In this document: in pieces, positions 25,020 to 33,268 of the stretch
Layout: the number at the start of each line of letters is the position of its first letter
How positions within the stretch are numbered: position 1 is the stretch's first letter
Assembly: GCF_014636175.1 (NCBI RefSeq)
Contig: NZ_BMDW01000001.1
Span: 124,001-188,000, forward strand
Source of the DNA: Sphingomonas psychrolutea
GTDB taxonomy: Bacteria; Pseudomonadota; Alphaproteobacteria; Sphingomonadales; Sphingomonadaceae
Length of the DNA stretch: 64,000 nucleotides
Reading direction: 5' to 3'
Translations under genes and position numbers: made by a program
Notes under the pieces: model-generated
What the model was told of the DNA's origin: nothing
Seen by the model: only the letters and a program-made list of their open reading frames with translations
Databases searched by the model: none

Positions 25020-26294
25020 ATGGCACTCGAAGCGAAACGGTTACGCGCCATCATCGGCGGATCGGCCGGCAATCTCGTCGAATGGTATGACTGGTACGCT
25101 TATACCTCGCTCTCGCTGTATTTCGCCGCTTCCTTCTTTCCCAAGGGCGACGCCACCGCGCAATTACTTGGCACCTCGGCGGTGTTTGCGGTCGGCTTCT
25201 TCATGCGGCCGATCGGCGCGTATGTCATGGGCCGCTATGCCGACAGCCATGGCCGCAAAGCCGGTTTGGCGGTCTCGGTCGCGTTGATGTGCGCCGGCTC
25301 GCTGATGATCGCCTTCGTGCCGAATTATGCCAGCATCGGACTCGCCGCGCCGATCATCCTGCTCATCGCACGGATGATTCAGGGCCTCTCGGTCGGCGGC
25401 GAATATGGCGCGAGCGCGACCTATCTTTCCGAAATGGCGACGCGACAGCATCGCGGCTTCTGGTCGAGCTTCCAATATGTCACGCTGATCGGCGGACAGC
25501 TCACCTCGCTCGCCGTCACGCTGATCCTGCAAGCGCTACTGACCAAGGCCGAAATGGAAAACTTTGGCTGGCGCATCGCCTTCCTGCTCGGCGCGGCACT
25601 GGCGTTCGGGGTCTATCTGCTGCGGCGGCGGCTGGCCGAGACGGCGTCGTTCGAGGCGCTTTCCAAGGATCGCCCCGCGTCGGGCGCGGCGGCGCTGTGG
25701 CGCGCCCACCCGCGCGAATTCGTGCTCGTGGCGATCATCAGCGCCGGCGGCAGCTTGGCCTTCTACGCCTACACCACCTACATGCAGAAATTCCTCGCCA
25801 ATACCGCCGGCTTCTCGATCCAGACCGCGACCGGCATCATGACGGCGGCGTTGGTTGTCTTCATGCTCGTCCAGCCGCTGTTCGGGAGTTTGGCCGATCG
25901 GGTTGGGCGCAAGCCGATGCTGTTGCTGTTCGGGGTTGGCGGTACTTTGGTGTCGGTCCCAGTGTTCAGCGCGCTCGCGATAGCACGCGATCCGGTGGCG
26001 GCGTTCGGCATCATCATGATCCCGCTGCTGCTGCTTGCGGCTTATACCTCGATCAGCGCACTGGTGAAGGCCGAGCTGTTCCCCGCCCACATCCGCGCAC
26101 TCGGCGTCGCGCTGCCCTATGCGCTCGGCAATGCGCTGTTCGGCGGCACCGCCGAATATGTCGCGCTCCGCTTCAAGCAAGCGCATGTTGAGAGCGGCTT
26201 CTACTGGTACGTCGCGATCATCCTGGCGATGACGACCTTGTGCTTCTGGCTGCTGCCTGAAACCAAACGGACCAGCCTGATTTCCGAAGATTGA
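25020..26294 (+). CDS. MFS transporter, metabolite:H+ symporter (KgtP/ProP-like) family
   Basis: About 424 residues, twelve predicted helices. N-terminal AIIGGSAGNLVEWYDWYAYTSLSLYFAASFFP and the loop-2 motif GRYADSHGRKAGL, plus MIQGLSVGGEYGASATYLSEMA, mark the alpha-ketoglutarate/dicarboxylate permease branch; a second loop motif GSLADRVGRKP lies in the other half. The substrate is likely a dicarboxylate or other organic acid. Three consecutive ATGs (25014, 25017, 25020) follow ACAGGGGA; the last has the best spacing. It diverges from the lipoprotein gene. Confidence 0.88.
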   Translation: MALEAKRLRAIIGGSAGNLVEWYDWYAYTSLSLYFAASFFPKGDATAQLLGTSAVFAVGFFMRPIGAYVMGRYADSHGRKAGLAVSVALMCAGSLMIAFVPNYASIGLAAPIILLIARMIQGLSVGGEYGASATYLSEMATRQHRGFWSSFQYVTLIGGQLTSLAVTLILQALLTKAEMENFGWRIAFLLGAALAFGVYLLRRRLAETASFEALSKDRPASGAAALWRAHPREFVLVAIISAGGSLAFYAYTTYMQKFLANTAGFSIQTATGIMTAALVVFMLVQPLFGSLADRVGRKPMLLLFGVGGTLVSVPVFSALAIARDPVAAFGIIMIPLLLLAAYTSISALVKAELFPAHIRALGVALPYALGNALFGGTAEYVALRFKQAHVESGFYWYVAIILAMTTLCFWLLPETKRTSLISED

Positions 26295-26345
26295 GGAACC
26301 GCCACGGTCCCCGCACCGTTACGCCACCGATATTGAGGAAAGACG

Positions 26346-26714
26346 ATGGCCCAAACCGAACCGACCCAATTGCTGCTGCAAGCCAACAAATCTGACGCGA
26401 TTGCGGTGCGCAGCCGCGACGGTGACAAGATCGGCACGCTCTACACGCTGATGGTCAACAAGCGCAGCGGGCAGGCATTGTACGCGGTGCTGACGATCGG
26501 CGGCTTCCTCGGCATGGGCAAGGCGTACTACCCGCTGCCCTTTTCGCTGCTGCAATTCGACCCCGTCAACGATACCTATGTGGTGACGATCGACCGCCGC
26601 GTGTTGGAAGGCGGCCCAAGCTGGGCGGCCAACGCGCCCGAGTTCGACCAGGCCTATGCCGACCGCGTGTCGAAATATTATGATGTGGCGGGTGAGGATT
26701 TGTCGCTGGGGTGA
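26346..26714 (+). CDS. PRC-barrel domain-containing protein
   Basis: 122 residues: SDAIAVRSRDGDKIGTLYTLMVNKRSGQALYAVLTIGGFLGMGKAYYPLPFSLLQFDPVNDTYVVTI is a PRC-barrel fold, followed by a WAANAPEFDQAYADRVSKYYDV tail seen in stand-alone sphingomonad members. PRC barrels occur in RimM and photosynthetic reaction centre H subunits; free-standing ones are often stress-linked, but no role is proven. Confidence 0.82.
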   Translation: MAQTEPTQLLLQANKSDAIAVRSRDGDKIGTLYTLMVNKRSGQALYAVLTIGGFLGMGKAYYPLPFSLLQFDPVNDTYVVTIDRRVLEGGPSWAANAPEFDQAYADRVSKYYDVAGEDLSLG

Positions 26715-26718
26715 GTGG

Positions 26719-27009
26719 TTAGGCCGCGTCGCGCGAAACGCTCAGACGCAAACCCATCGCGGCAAGCACGGCAGTAAGCGTTGCCAGCGTCGGATTCCCA
26801 TTCTCGGATAGCGCGGTATAGAGCGCCTGTCGCCCGACACCGGTCTTACGCGCGATTTCGGTCATGCCTTTCGAGCGCGCGACGATCCCCAGCGCGCGCG
26901 CGATATGCTGCGCATCACCGCCGTCCATCGACGCATCGAGAAAGGCAATCACTTCTTCCTCGGTATCGAGATATTCGGCCGGATCAAAGATCGTCGTTTT
27001 CAGCGCCAT
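26719..27009 (-). CDS. HigA-like addiction-module antidote (XRE/Cro-type HTH)
   Basis: 96 residues: FDPAEYLDTEEEVIAFLDASMDGGDAQHIARALGIVARSKGMTEIARKTGVGRQALYTALSENGNPTLATLTAVLAAMGLRLSV. This is the putative addiction module antidote family, with an HTH at residues ~50-75. It lies after its toxin gene and overlaps it by 26 bp. It is the reverse-order (toxin first) arrangement typical of higBA. Confidence 0.88.
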   Translation of the reverse strand: MALKTTIFDPAEYLDTEEEVIAFLDASMDGGDAQHIARALGIVARSKGMTEIARKTGVGRQALYTALSENGNPTLATLTAVLAAMGLRLSVSRDAA

Positions 27010-27349
27010 AATCTTCTCGCTTTGCCAGTTTGATCGCCTTGGCAATATCACGCCGTTGGCCGCTTTTGTCACCGCCTGCCAACAGTAAAACGACCGCGCT
27101 ACCCTGGCGTTTGAAATAGACCCGATACCCTGGGCCAAAACGCATCCGTAACTCCTCGACACCCTCGCCGACCGACCTGGCATCGCCGAAATTGCCATCG
27201 GCAACGCGCAGCAGTCGATCGAAAACACGCGCCCGACCCTGCAGATCGCGCAGAGATGTGAGCCACTCGTGGAATTCGGACGTTTGCCGAACCTCATTTA
27301 CCTGTCCTTTGTAAAGGACAAAGCTGCGCTTGTCAAAGTCGTCGGTCAC
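26984..27349 (-). CDS. HigB/RelE-superfamily toxin
   Basis: The RelE-fold core is NEVRQTSEFHEWLTSLRDLQGRARVFDRLLRVADGNFGDARSVGEGVEELRMRFGPGYRVYFKRQGSAVVLLLAGGDKSGQRRDIAKAIKLA, a phage-derived Gp49-like/HigB type with conserved basic residues and YRVYF. It presumably cleaves translated mRNA. GTG at 27349 is the only start with a ribosome site (AAAGGAG), but it adds 16 residues before the usual family start, where no initiator codon exists. Confidence 0.85.
   Translation of the reverse strand: MTDDFDKRSFVLYKGQVNEVRQTSEFHEWLTSLRDLQGRARVFDRLLRVADGNFGDARSVGEGVEELRMRFGPGYRVYFKRQGSAVVLLLAGGDKSGQRRDIAKAIKLAKREDYGAENDDL
27303..27320. promoter_or_regulatory. Candidate higBA operator palindrome
   Basis: TGTCCTTTGTAAAGGACA is an inverted repeat with 8-bp arms and a two-base centre. 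It lies within the first 16 codons of the toxin reading frame, exactly where a TA operator would be if the toxin began at the shorter family start. Confidence 0.3.
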
Positions 27350-27429
27350 CGGGAAGCTCCTTTCCCGAGATTATCCGAGATTACACCATCGCGTCACAAC
27401 CACAAAAGCTGGCGACCCTTTAGCCGTCC

Positions 27430-29637
27430 TCACCGCGCCCGCCGCGAACTCCCCGCCATCCCCGCCCGCATCTTCTGGCTCTTCCCATACCGCGTTTTTC
27501 GGGTCCCCGGCTTGCCCTCGTTCGACCGCCCCATCACCGGCAGCTTCTGCTGGTCGACCGGCAGCCCAAGTTCCTCCTGCTCCAATTGCCGGATTTCATC
27601 GCGCAACCTGCCCGCCGTCTCGAACTCCAGATCCGCCGCCGCTGCGCGCATCTGTTTCTCCAGATCCTCGATATAAGCGCGCAGATTGTGGCCCACCATG
27701 TGCGGACGGTCCTCATCGATTTCGATCGTTACTTGATCACGGTTCGACACATCCTTGATGATATCGCCGATGTTGCGCTTGATCGTCGTCGGCGTGATGC
27801 CGTGCGCTTCGTTGTACAGCCGCTGCTTCTCGCGGCGGCGGCTGGTCTCGTTCATCGCGCGTTCCATCGAACCCGTGATCCGGTCGGCATAGAGGATCAC
27901 GCGCCCGTCGACGTTGCGCGCCGCGCGGCCGATCGTCTGGATCAGCGAAGTTTCCGAGCGCAGGAACCCTTCCTTATCGGCATCGAGGATCGCGACCAGC
28001 CCGCATTCGGGGATATCCAACCCCTCGCGCAGCAAGTTGATGCCGATCAGCACGTCATACACGCCGAGCCGGAGGTCGCGGATCAGCTCGATACGCTCCA
28101 GCGTCTCGACGTCGCTATGCATATAGCGCACCCGAATGCCCGCTTCGTGCATGAACTCGGTCAGATCCTCGGCCATGCGCTTGGTCAGCGTGGTGACGAG
28201 CGTGCGATACCCCGCCTCGGCGGTCTTGCGCGCCTCGACGATCAGGTCCTGCACTTGCTCCTCGACCGGCTTGATCTCGATCGGCGGGTCGATCAGCCCG
28301 GTCGGGCGGATCACCTGTTCGGCGAACACCCCGCCGGTCTGCTCCATTTCCCACGCGCCCGGCGTCGCCGAGACATAGGTCGTCTGCGGGCGCATCGCGT
28401 CCCATTCGTTGAAGCGCAGCGGCCGGTTGTCGATCGCGCTCGGCAAGCGGAAGCCATATTCGGCAAGCGTGAGTTTGCGCCGGTGATCGCCGCGCGACAT
28501 GCCGTTGATCTGCCCGATCGTCTGATGGCTTTCGTCGACGAACAGCAGCGCATTCTCGGGCAGATATTCGAACAAGGTCGGCGGCGGCTCGCCCGGCATC
28601 CGCCCCGTGAGGAAGCGCGAATAATTCTCAATCCCGGCACACGATCCGGTCGCCGCGATCATTTCGAGATCGAAATTGGTGCGCTGCTCGAGCCGCTGCG
28701 CCTCGAGCAATTTGCCCTCGGGGATCAGCTCTTTCAACCGTTCCTGTAGCTCGAACTTGATCGCCTCCATCGCCTGTTTGAGCGTCGGGCCGGGCGTGAC
28801 GTAATGGCTGTTCGCATAGATGCGGATCGAATTGAGACTGGCGATCTTCTTGCCGGTCAGCGGATCGAACTCGACGATCTCCTCGATATCGTCGCCGAAG
28901 AACGACACGCGCCACGCGGTGTCGTCATAATGCGACGGGAAGATTTCGAGCGCATCGCCGCGCACGCGGAAACTGCCGCGCTGGAACGCCGTGTCGTTGC
29001 GCTTATATTGCAGCGCGACGAGCTTGCGCACGATCTCGCGCTGATCGACCACCTGGCCCTTCTTGAGGTCGAAGATCATCGCCGAATAGGTCTCGACCGA
29101 TCCGATGCCGTACAGGCACGACACCGACGCCACGATGATCACGTCGTCGCGTTCGAGCAGCGAGCGCGTCGCGGCGTGCCGCATCCGGTCGATTGCCTCG
29201 TTGGTCGAGCTTTCCTTCTCGATATAGGTGTCGCTGCGCGCGACATAGGCTTCGGGCTGGTAGTAATCGTAGTAACTGACGAAATATTCGACCGCGTTGT
29301 CCGGGAAGAACGACTTCATCTCGCCATACAATTGCGCCGCGAGGATCTTGTTGGGCGCCAGGATCAAAGCCGGTCGCTGCACCGCCTCGATCACCTTGGC
29401 CATCGTGAAGGTCTTGCCCGATCCGGTGACGCCGAGCAGCACTTGATCACGCTCGCCCGCCTCGGTCTGCGCGACCAGCTCGGCAATCGCAGTCGGCTGG
29501 TCGCCCGCCGGCGTGTATTCCGACACGATCTTGAACGGCCGCCCGCCTTCCGCCTTGGGGGGCCGCGCCGGGCGGTGCGGGATAAAGCTCTGCCCGGTCT
29601 CGGGTTCGTCGAGCGAGGTGCGAATCTGGATAGCCAT
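27430..29637 (-). CDS. uvrB: Excinuclease ABC subunit B
   Basis: 735 residues with helicase motifs: Walker [15 protein letters not shown], the beta-hairpin [33 protein letters not shown]-like FVDESHQT, and motif [17 protein letters not shown]-terminal UVR domain ([32 protein letters not shown]) is followed by a basic tail slightly longer than usual. It verifies damage and loads UvrC in nucleotide excision repair. A free-standing UVR mini-protein is encoded 7 kb upstream. Confidence 0.97.
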   Translation of the reverse strand: MAIQIRTSLDEPETGQSFIPHRPARPPKAEGGRPFKIVSEYTPAGDQPTAIAELVAQTEAGERDQVLLGVTGSGKTFTMAKVIEAVQRPALILAPNKILAAQLYGEMKSFFPDNAVEYFVSYYDYYQPEAYVARSDTYIEKESSTNEAIDRMRHAATRSLLERDDVIIVASVSCLYGIGSVETYSAMIFDLKKGQVVDQREIVRKLVALQYKRNDTAFQRGSFRVRGDALEIFPSHYDDTAWRVSFFGDDIEEIVEFDPLTGKKIASLNSIRIYANSHYVTPGPTLKQAMEAIKFELQERLKELIPEGKLLEAQRLEQRTNFDLEMIAATGSCAGIENYSRFLTGRMPGEPPPTLFEYLPENALLFVDESHQTIGQINGMSRGDHRRKLTLAEYGFRLPSAIDNRPLRFNEWDAMRPQTTYVSATPGAWEMEQTGGVFAEQVIRPTGLIDPPIEIKPVEEQVQDLIVEARKTAEAGYRTLVTTLTKRMAEDLTEFMHEAGIRVRYMHSDVETLERIELIRDLRLGVYDVLIGINLLREGLDIPECGLVAILDADKEGFLRSETSLIQTIGRAARNVDGRVILYADRITGSMERAMNETSRRREKQRLYNEAHGITPTTIKRNIGDIIKDVSNRDQVTIEIDEDRPHMVGHNLRAYIEDLEKQMRAAAADLEFETAGRLRDEIRQLEQEELGLPVDQQKLPVMGRSNEGKPGTRKTRYGKSQKMRAGMAGSSRRAR

Positions 29638-29707
29638 TGGAGTAATATGGCGACCGGACCGGGTTTGTTCCAGAGGGTGCGCGCGATAGCCAACCGAGGC
29701 GTGGCTG

Positions 29708-30106
29708 TCAGTGCTCCGGCATCGGCGGATAGATCACAGGCTTGTCGCCATAGCGCGCGTGCAACGCCACATCGCGTCGCTCATCCTCAAATTCATCCGG
29801 GTTCAATTCCTCTGGAAATTTGAAGACCGCGTCGAATTCCTTGCCGACTACCGCATACTCGATCACTTCCCAGCGCTTGCCCGGCTCTTCGGTTTCCCAT
29901 GCTTCGATGAGCAGATCGATCAACGGGCGACTTGGATCAAAATAGCGAACGCTGTTCCCCTCATCCTTGAAAACGCCCGCGCCTACGACACCCTCCTGTA
30001 GCTCTGCATAGAGATAGGTCTTGTCGGGATCTCCACCAACAATTCGACCCAATTCATGGCCGATTTCATCGAAGATCGGGCCGAGTTTATCAAATTTGTC
30101 CGCCAT
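29708..30106 (-). CDS. YezG/DUF600-like immunity protein
   Basis: 132 acidic residues. [29 protein letters not shown] in the first half and the C-terminal [25 protein letters not shown] resemble the YezG family (the F..R....L...YG...VIYPP ending), immunity proteins against DNA/RNA non-specific endonuclease toxins. It starts one base after the stop of the toxin gene, the order expected for a toxin-immunity pair. The family match is by motif only. Confidence 0.65.
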   Translation of the reverse strand: MADKFDKLGPIFDEIGHELGRIVGGDPDKTYLYAELQEGVVGAGVFKDEGNSVRYFDPSRPLIDLLIEAWETEEPGKRWEVIEYAVVGKEFDAVFKFPEELNPDEFEDERRDVALHARYGDKPVIYPPMPEH

Positions 30107-30107
30107 C

Positions 30108-31091
30108 CTATTGGCCCTTTTTGCTGTTCGAGAACGCCCTAAAGCGTCGCTCACCGTTGTCATACCAAGTGACTTCGATCGCATACGGTCGCTTCGACGC
30201 GCCTCGATATTCGGGAACGATATCGACATAGACGCGATGTCCGGCACGTTGCGCCCTCGCCCAGCGCTCTTCGAGCTGGCGATATGCGCCGCGGTTGAAA
30301 TTTGAGTCTTGCGCGAAATGGTTGAACGCATCGCGTGGCCCGTTGAAGCGAGCGGCAATATAATGGCCACCGTCATCGCTAGGCAAACGATCCGTCCCGC
30401 CAGCCGCCGCCTGATTGCGGCGCGACCGCCTCGCTGTCTCATTGGATAGCACCCCCTTTGCCCGCCGCATCCTGTCGCCGTCGTCGATCGCGTAATCATA
30501 GCCATTTCTAACCTGATGCCGATACGGGTCTCGCGTTGCGACCACACCGGTCACCGGCGCGGTCAAATCCGGCGCTGGAGCAGCCTTCGGCGCGCGTGAT
30601 TTCGGGGATGGGATCGCCAACACGTCGCCCGGCTTGAGCTTCGCATCCACCGACATCCGGTTGGCCGACGCCAGTTCCGCTGCGGTCAGATGGTTAGCTC
30701 GCGCCACAGAATGCATCGTGTCGCCGGGCTCGACGACCACGGGTTTCATCGTGGGATGCTTTCGCTTGAAGTCCGCGACCTCTTTTGGGTTTAGCCAATA
30801 CCCGTCGCCGGTCGCGCCAGCACCACCACCGGACCCGCCACCCCCGCCTGCGAAAGAATCACCACCCCACTTTACGGGCTTGGGCGGCGTTTTTCCGGGG
30901 GTTGGACGGGCGGCTCTACGGGGTGCCGCATTGCCCACGCTGCCACCCGGTGCGAACGTAAAGCGCCCGTTCCTCGGATCGTGATACGGATTGAATTTGA
31001 GTTCGATCGGCCCGACCGCGACCCGCTGTCCCGTGCGCAAATAGATCGAAAACGCGGTGTCGCGCGATCTGCGCTGAAGCCCTCCCGGCAT
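30108..31091 (-). CDS. Putative polymorphic toxin: LysM domain plus DNA/RNA non-specific endonuclease-like domain
   Basis: 327 residues. The N-terminal ELKFNPYHDPRNGRFTFAPGG is a motif seen in phage-derived or secreted toxin proteins. A glycine-rich linker is followed by a LysM module at about residues 115-160 (VVVEPGDTMHSVARANHLTAAELASANRM..LKPGDVLAIP). The C-terminal ~95 residues carry DDGGHYIAARFNGPRDAFNHFAQDSNFNRGAYRQLEERWARA and VYVDIVPEYRGASKRPYAIEVTWY, the GGH...N nuclease signature of YeeF-type toxins. There is no signal peptide. The ATG at 31091 follows GGGGAG. Confidence 0.7.
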   Translation of the reverse strand: MPGGLQRRSRDTAFSIYLRTGQRVAVGPIELKFNPYHDPRNGRFTFAPGGSVGNAAPRRAARPTPGKTPPKPVKWGGDSFAGGGGGSGGGAGATGDGYWLNPKEVADFKRKHPTMKPVVVEPGDTMHSVARANHLTAAELASANRMSVDAKLKPGDVLAIPSPKSRAPKAAPAPDLTAPVTGVVATRDPYRHQVRNGYDYAIDDGDRMRRAKGVLSNETARRSRRNQAAAGGTDRLPSDDGGHYIAARFNGPRDAFNHFAQDSNFNRGAYRQLEERWARAQRAGHRVYVDIVPEYRGASKRPYAIEVTWYDNGERRFRAFSNSKKGQ

Positions 31092-31291
31092 ACCCACTCC
31101 CCCTGATCAAAGAGTAAGACACGCTACCAGAAAAATGAGAACATTGCAAGAACAACGTTACATTCCACGCTCAGCTTGGCCAAACCCTCGCCAATCAATC
31201 CGCGATTGCCATAGCGCGCCAATCTTGGGAGGATGACCCCACCCAGCCCGTCGCCCTCCCGGCGCCGCGCCGCCCGGAGAGTTTCCCCGCC

Positions 31292-31849
31292 ATGTCCCTT
31301 CGCAACATCGCCATCCTCGCCCTCCCCCTTTTCGCCGTCGCGTGCGGGCCCGAGGCGCAGATCAAGCGGCAACCCGGCAGCTGGTCGCAAAAGGTCGAAA
31401 TCCTGAAACTCGAGGGCAAAGGCGCAACGCCCGCGACGCGGCTGCAGATGCAGAAGATGTTCGATACGATGGCGGGCCTGTCGATTTGCGTCACCCCCGC
31501 CGCGGTGGCGAAGGAGGATCTAGGCAAGAACCTCGAACAGATGGGATCGCGCGGGCAGAATTGTACCTTCAGCAATCGTGACACGACCGGTCCGTCGATC
31601 GGCTTCGATGCGGTGTGCAAGCAGGCGGGGGGCGGTTCGATGAAACTGACCGCCATCGGCAGCAACGCAGCCACCGTGCAGGACATCACGATGACGATGG
31701 TCGGGTCAGATGCGGCCGGCAAGACGCAAGGCACGATGGAGATGCGCGTGCGCGCCATCCGGGGCGGCGATTGCAAGCCGGGCGACATCACCCCGCCCGA
31801 GCTCCCCGCGGGGCACCCCAGCGTGCCGGAAGCGGGCCTGAAGCCGTAA
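31292..31849 (+). CDS. DUF3617 domain-containing lipoprotein
   Basis: 185 residues: a lipoprotein signal (MSLRNIAILALPLFAVACG), then KRQPGSWSQKVEILKLEG, SICVTPAAVAKEDLGKNLEQMGSRGQNCTFSNRDTTGPSIGFDAVCKQ and MEMRVRAIRGGDC. Paired cysteines and the PG.W....E start define DUF3617, a family of sphingomonad and proteobacterial envelope proteins with unknown role. Confidence 0.85.
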   Translation: MSLRNIAILALPLFAVACGPEAQIKRQPGSWSQKVEILKLEGKGATPATRLQMQKMFDTMAGLSICVTPAAVAKEDLGKNLEQMGSRGQNCTFSNRDTTGPSIGFDAVCKQAGGGSMKLTAIGSNAATVQDITMTMVGSDAAGKTQGTMEMRVRAIRGGDCKPGDITPPELPAGHPSVPEAGLKP

Positions 31850-31854
31850 CCGGC

Positions 31855-32292
31855 TCAGCGCACCCGGCGATACGCCACGCGCCACATCGTCCAGCCGATC
31901 AGCGCGGCGACCAGCGCCAGGATCAGGCTGGTCGCGACCGCGCTCATCCAGCGGAACAGCAAGGTCTGCGTGTCGCTGACCGGCATGTCGAACAGGCCAA
32001 AACCATAAGTCTGGCCGCCCAGAAATAAAGCAAAGCCCGCCAGCCCACCGACCGCGACCGCCACCCCCGGCCCGCGCCAGCCGATCGCATGGCAGAGCAG
32101 CCCGACCGGGCCACCGATCGCGACCGCCGCCATCGTGGTAATCAGCACGCCGATGACGAACCCCACCAGCAGTTCGAGCGGGGCAAGCCCGCTACCGACG
32201 CTCACCAGCGCCGCCGCGAAGACGCCACCCACCAGCCCGCCCGCGCCGAGCGCGAGCCCGGCCCGGTCGAGCGAAGCTTCGTAAGTCCGCAC
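31855..32292 (-). CDS. Four-helix membrane protein, unknown function
   Basis: 145 residues with four hydrophobic segments (LALGAGGLVGGVFAAALVSV, LELLVGFVIGVLITTMAAVAI, GVAVAVGGLAGFALFLGG, WMSAVATSLILALVAALIGWTMW). No recognisable family. GTG at 32292, preceded by GAGGGGG, was chosen; the longer frame upstream runs antisense into the leader of the XRE gene. Convergent with the DUF3617 gene. Confidence 0.65.
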   Translation of the reverse strand: MRTYEASLDRAGLALGAGGLVGGVFAAALVSVGSGLAPLELLVGFVIGVLITTMAAVAIGGPVGLLCHAIGWRGPGVAVAVGGLAGFALFLGGQTYGFGLFDMPVSDTQTLLFRWMSAVATSLILALVAALIGWTMWRVAYRRVR

Positions 32293-32487
32293 TGCCCCCT
32301 CAGACGCCAAGCATTTTCTCCCCGGCGCGCGTGTAGCATCGCGCGACCGCCATCCCAAGCCCGTCCCGCAGTGCGACGCAGGCAGCCGCATCGAGCCCAT
32401 CGATGCGGCCCACATCTATGCAGCGCATTCTCCATCGTTCGCAAACGAATCGTTGTTTATACACAACAATATGATATAGAAACCGAC

Positions 32488-32739
32488 ATGAATGCGGAAA
32501 TTTACAATCGAATTGCGCTGTTTCGCGCGGAGCGCGGCATCTCGCGTCGCACCTTGGCGGACGCGGTCGGGGTCAACCCGCAGACGATCGGCTATCTAGA
32601 GCGCGGCGATTACAAGCCGAGCCTCGAGCTGGCGATGAAGATCGCGGCCTATTTCGGCGTCGCGGTCGAACACCTGTTTTCCTTCACCCCTTTCGAAAGC
32701 GTGGCCGCAGTGCTGCGCCGCGCCGGAGACACCCCATGA
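32488..32739 (+). CDS. XRE-family HTH transcriptional regulator
   Basis: 83 residues: NRIALFRAERGISRRTLADAVGVNPQTIGYLERGDYKPSLELAMKIAAYFGVAVEHLFSFTPFE, the compact YozG/Cro-type regulator. The upstream region is AT-rich with an inverted repeat GTTGT-TTATAC-ACAAC at about 32451-32466, a likely self-operator. Its TGA overlaps the ATG of a membrane protein gene, a regulator-membrane-protein pair seen in many genomes. Confidence 0.9.
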   Translation: MNAEIYNRIALFRAERGISRRTLADAVGVNPQTIGYLERGDYKPSLELAMKIAAYFGVAVEHLFSFTPFESVAAVLRRAGDTP

Positions 32740-33254
32740 CCCGCAAGACGTTCGCCGACTATGCCGATGACAGCGTTCGCTGGACCGGAATTCCGCAACT
32801 GTTGGAAGCGATGGGCGAGGGCCGTCAGCCGCGCTATCACCTCCGCATCCTGCCGATCATTACGCTTGGTCTGGCCAGCGTCGGCATGGTGCTGCTGCTC
32901 GCCGATCGCCAGCTCTACTGGCTGGGCTACACGCTGCTGATGGTCGGCTTTTCGCTCGGCACTATCCTGCCCCTTTTCGGCCCGATCAAACCATGGTCCG
33001 GAGCCCGCGTCGATGAGTGGGATCGTCAGGTGCGACACAACGCCTATTTCGCCACCTTTTCGGCGATCAGCGCAATCTCGATTTTCGGGCTCGTCTTGCT
33101 CTGTTGGCTCACGTTGTCCCAGGCGTGGTCGGCGCCGGATTCGCTCCGCGCGCTGACATCGTCCGCCGTCTATCTTATGACGATGTGGTCCAGCGTACCC
33201 ACTCTCCACGCGAGCTGGGCAACCCGCCCGATCGACGAGGAGGAAGACGCCTAG
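32736..33254 (+). CDS. Four-helix membrane protein, coupled to the XRE regulator
   Basis: 172 residues with two helix pairs (ILPIITLGLASVGMVLLLA / YWLGYTLLMVGFSLGTILPLFGP and YFATFSAISAISIFGLVLLCWLTL / ALTSSAVYLMTMWSSVPTLHASW). I do not recognise the family. It overlaps the regulator by four bases (ATGA), so the two are translationally coupled. Confidence 0.75.
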   Translation: MTRKTFADYADDSVRWTGIPQLLEAMGEGRQPRYHLRILPIITLGLASVGMVLLLADRQLYWLGYTLLMVGFSLGTILPLFGPIKPWSGARVDEWDRQVRHNAYFATFSAISAISIFGLVLLCWLTLSQAWSAPDSLRALTSSAVYLMTMWSSVPTLHASWATRPIDEEEDA

Positions 33255-33268
33255 CGCGGGCGCGCCGA

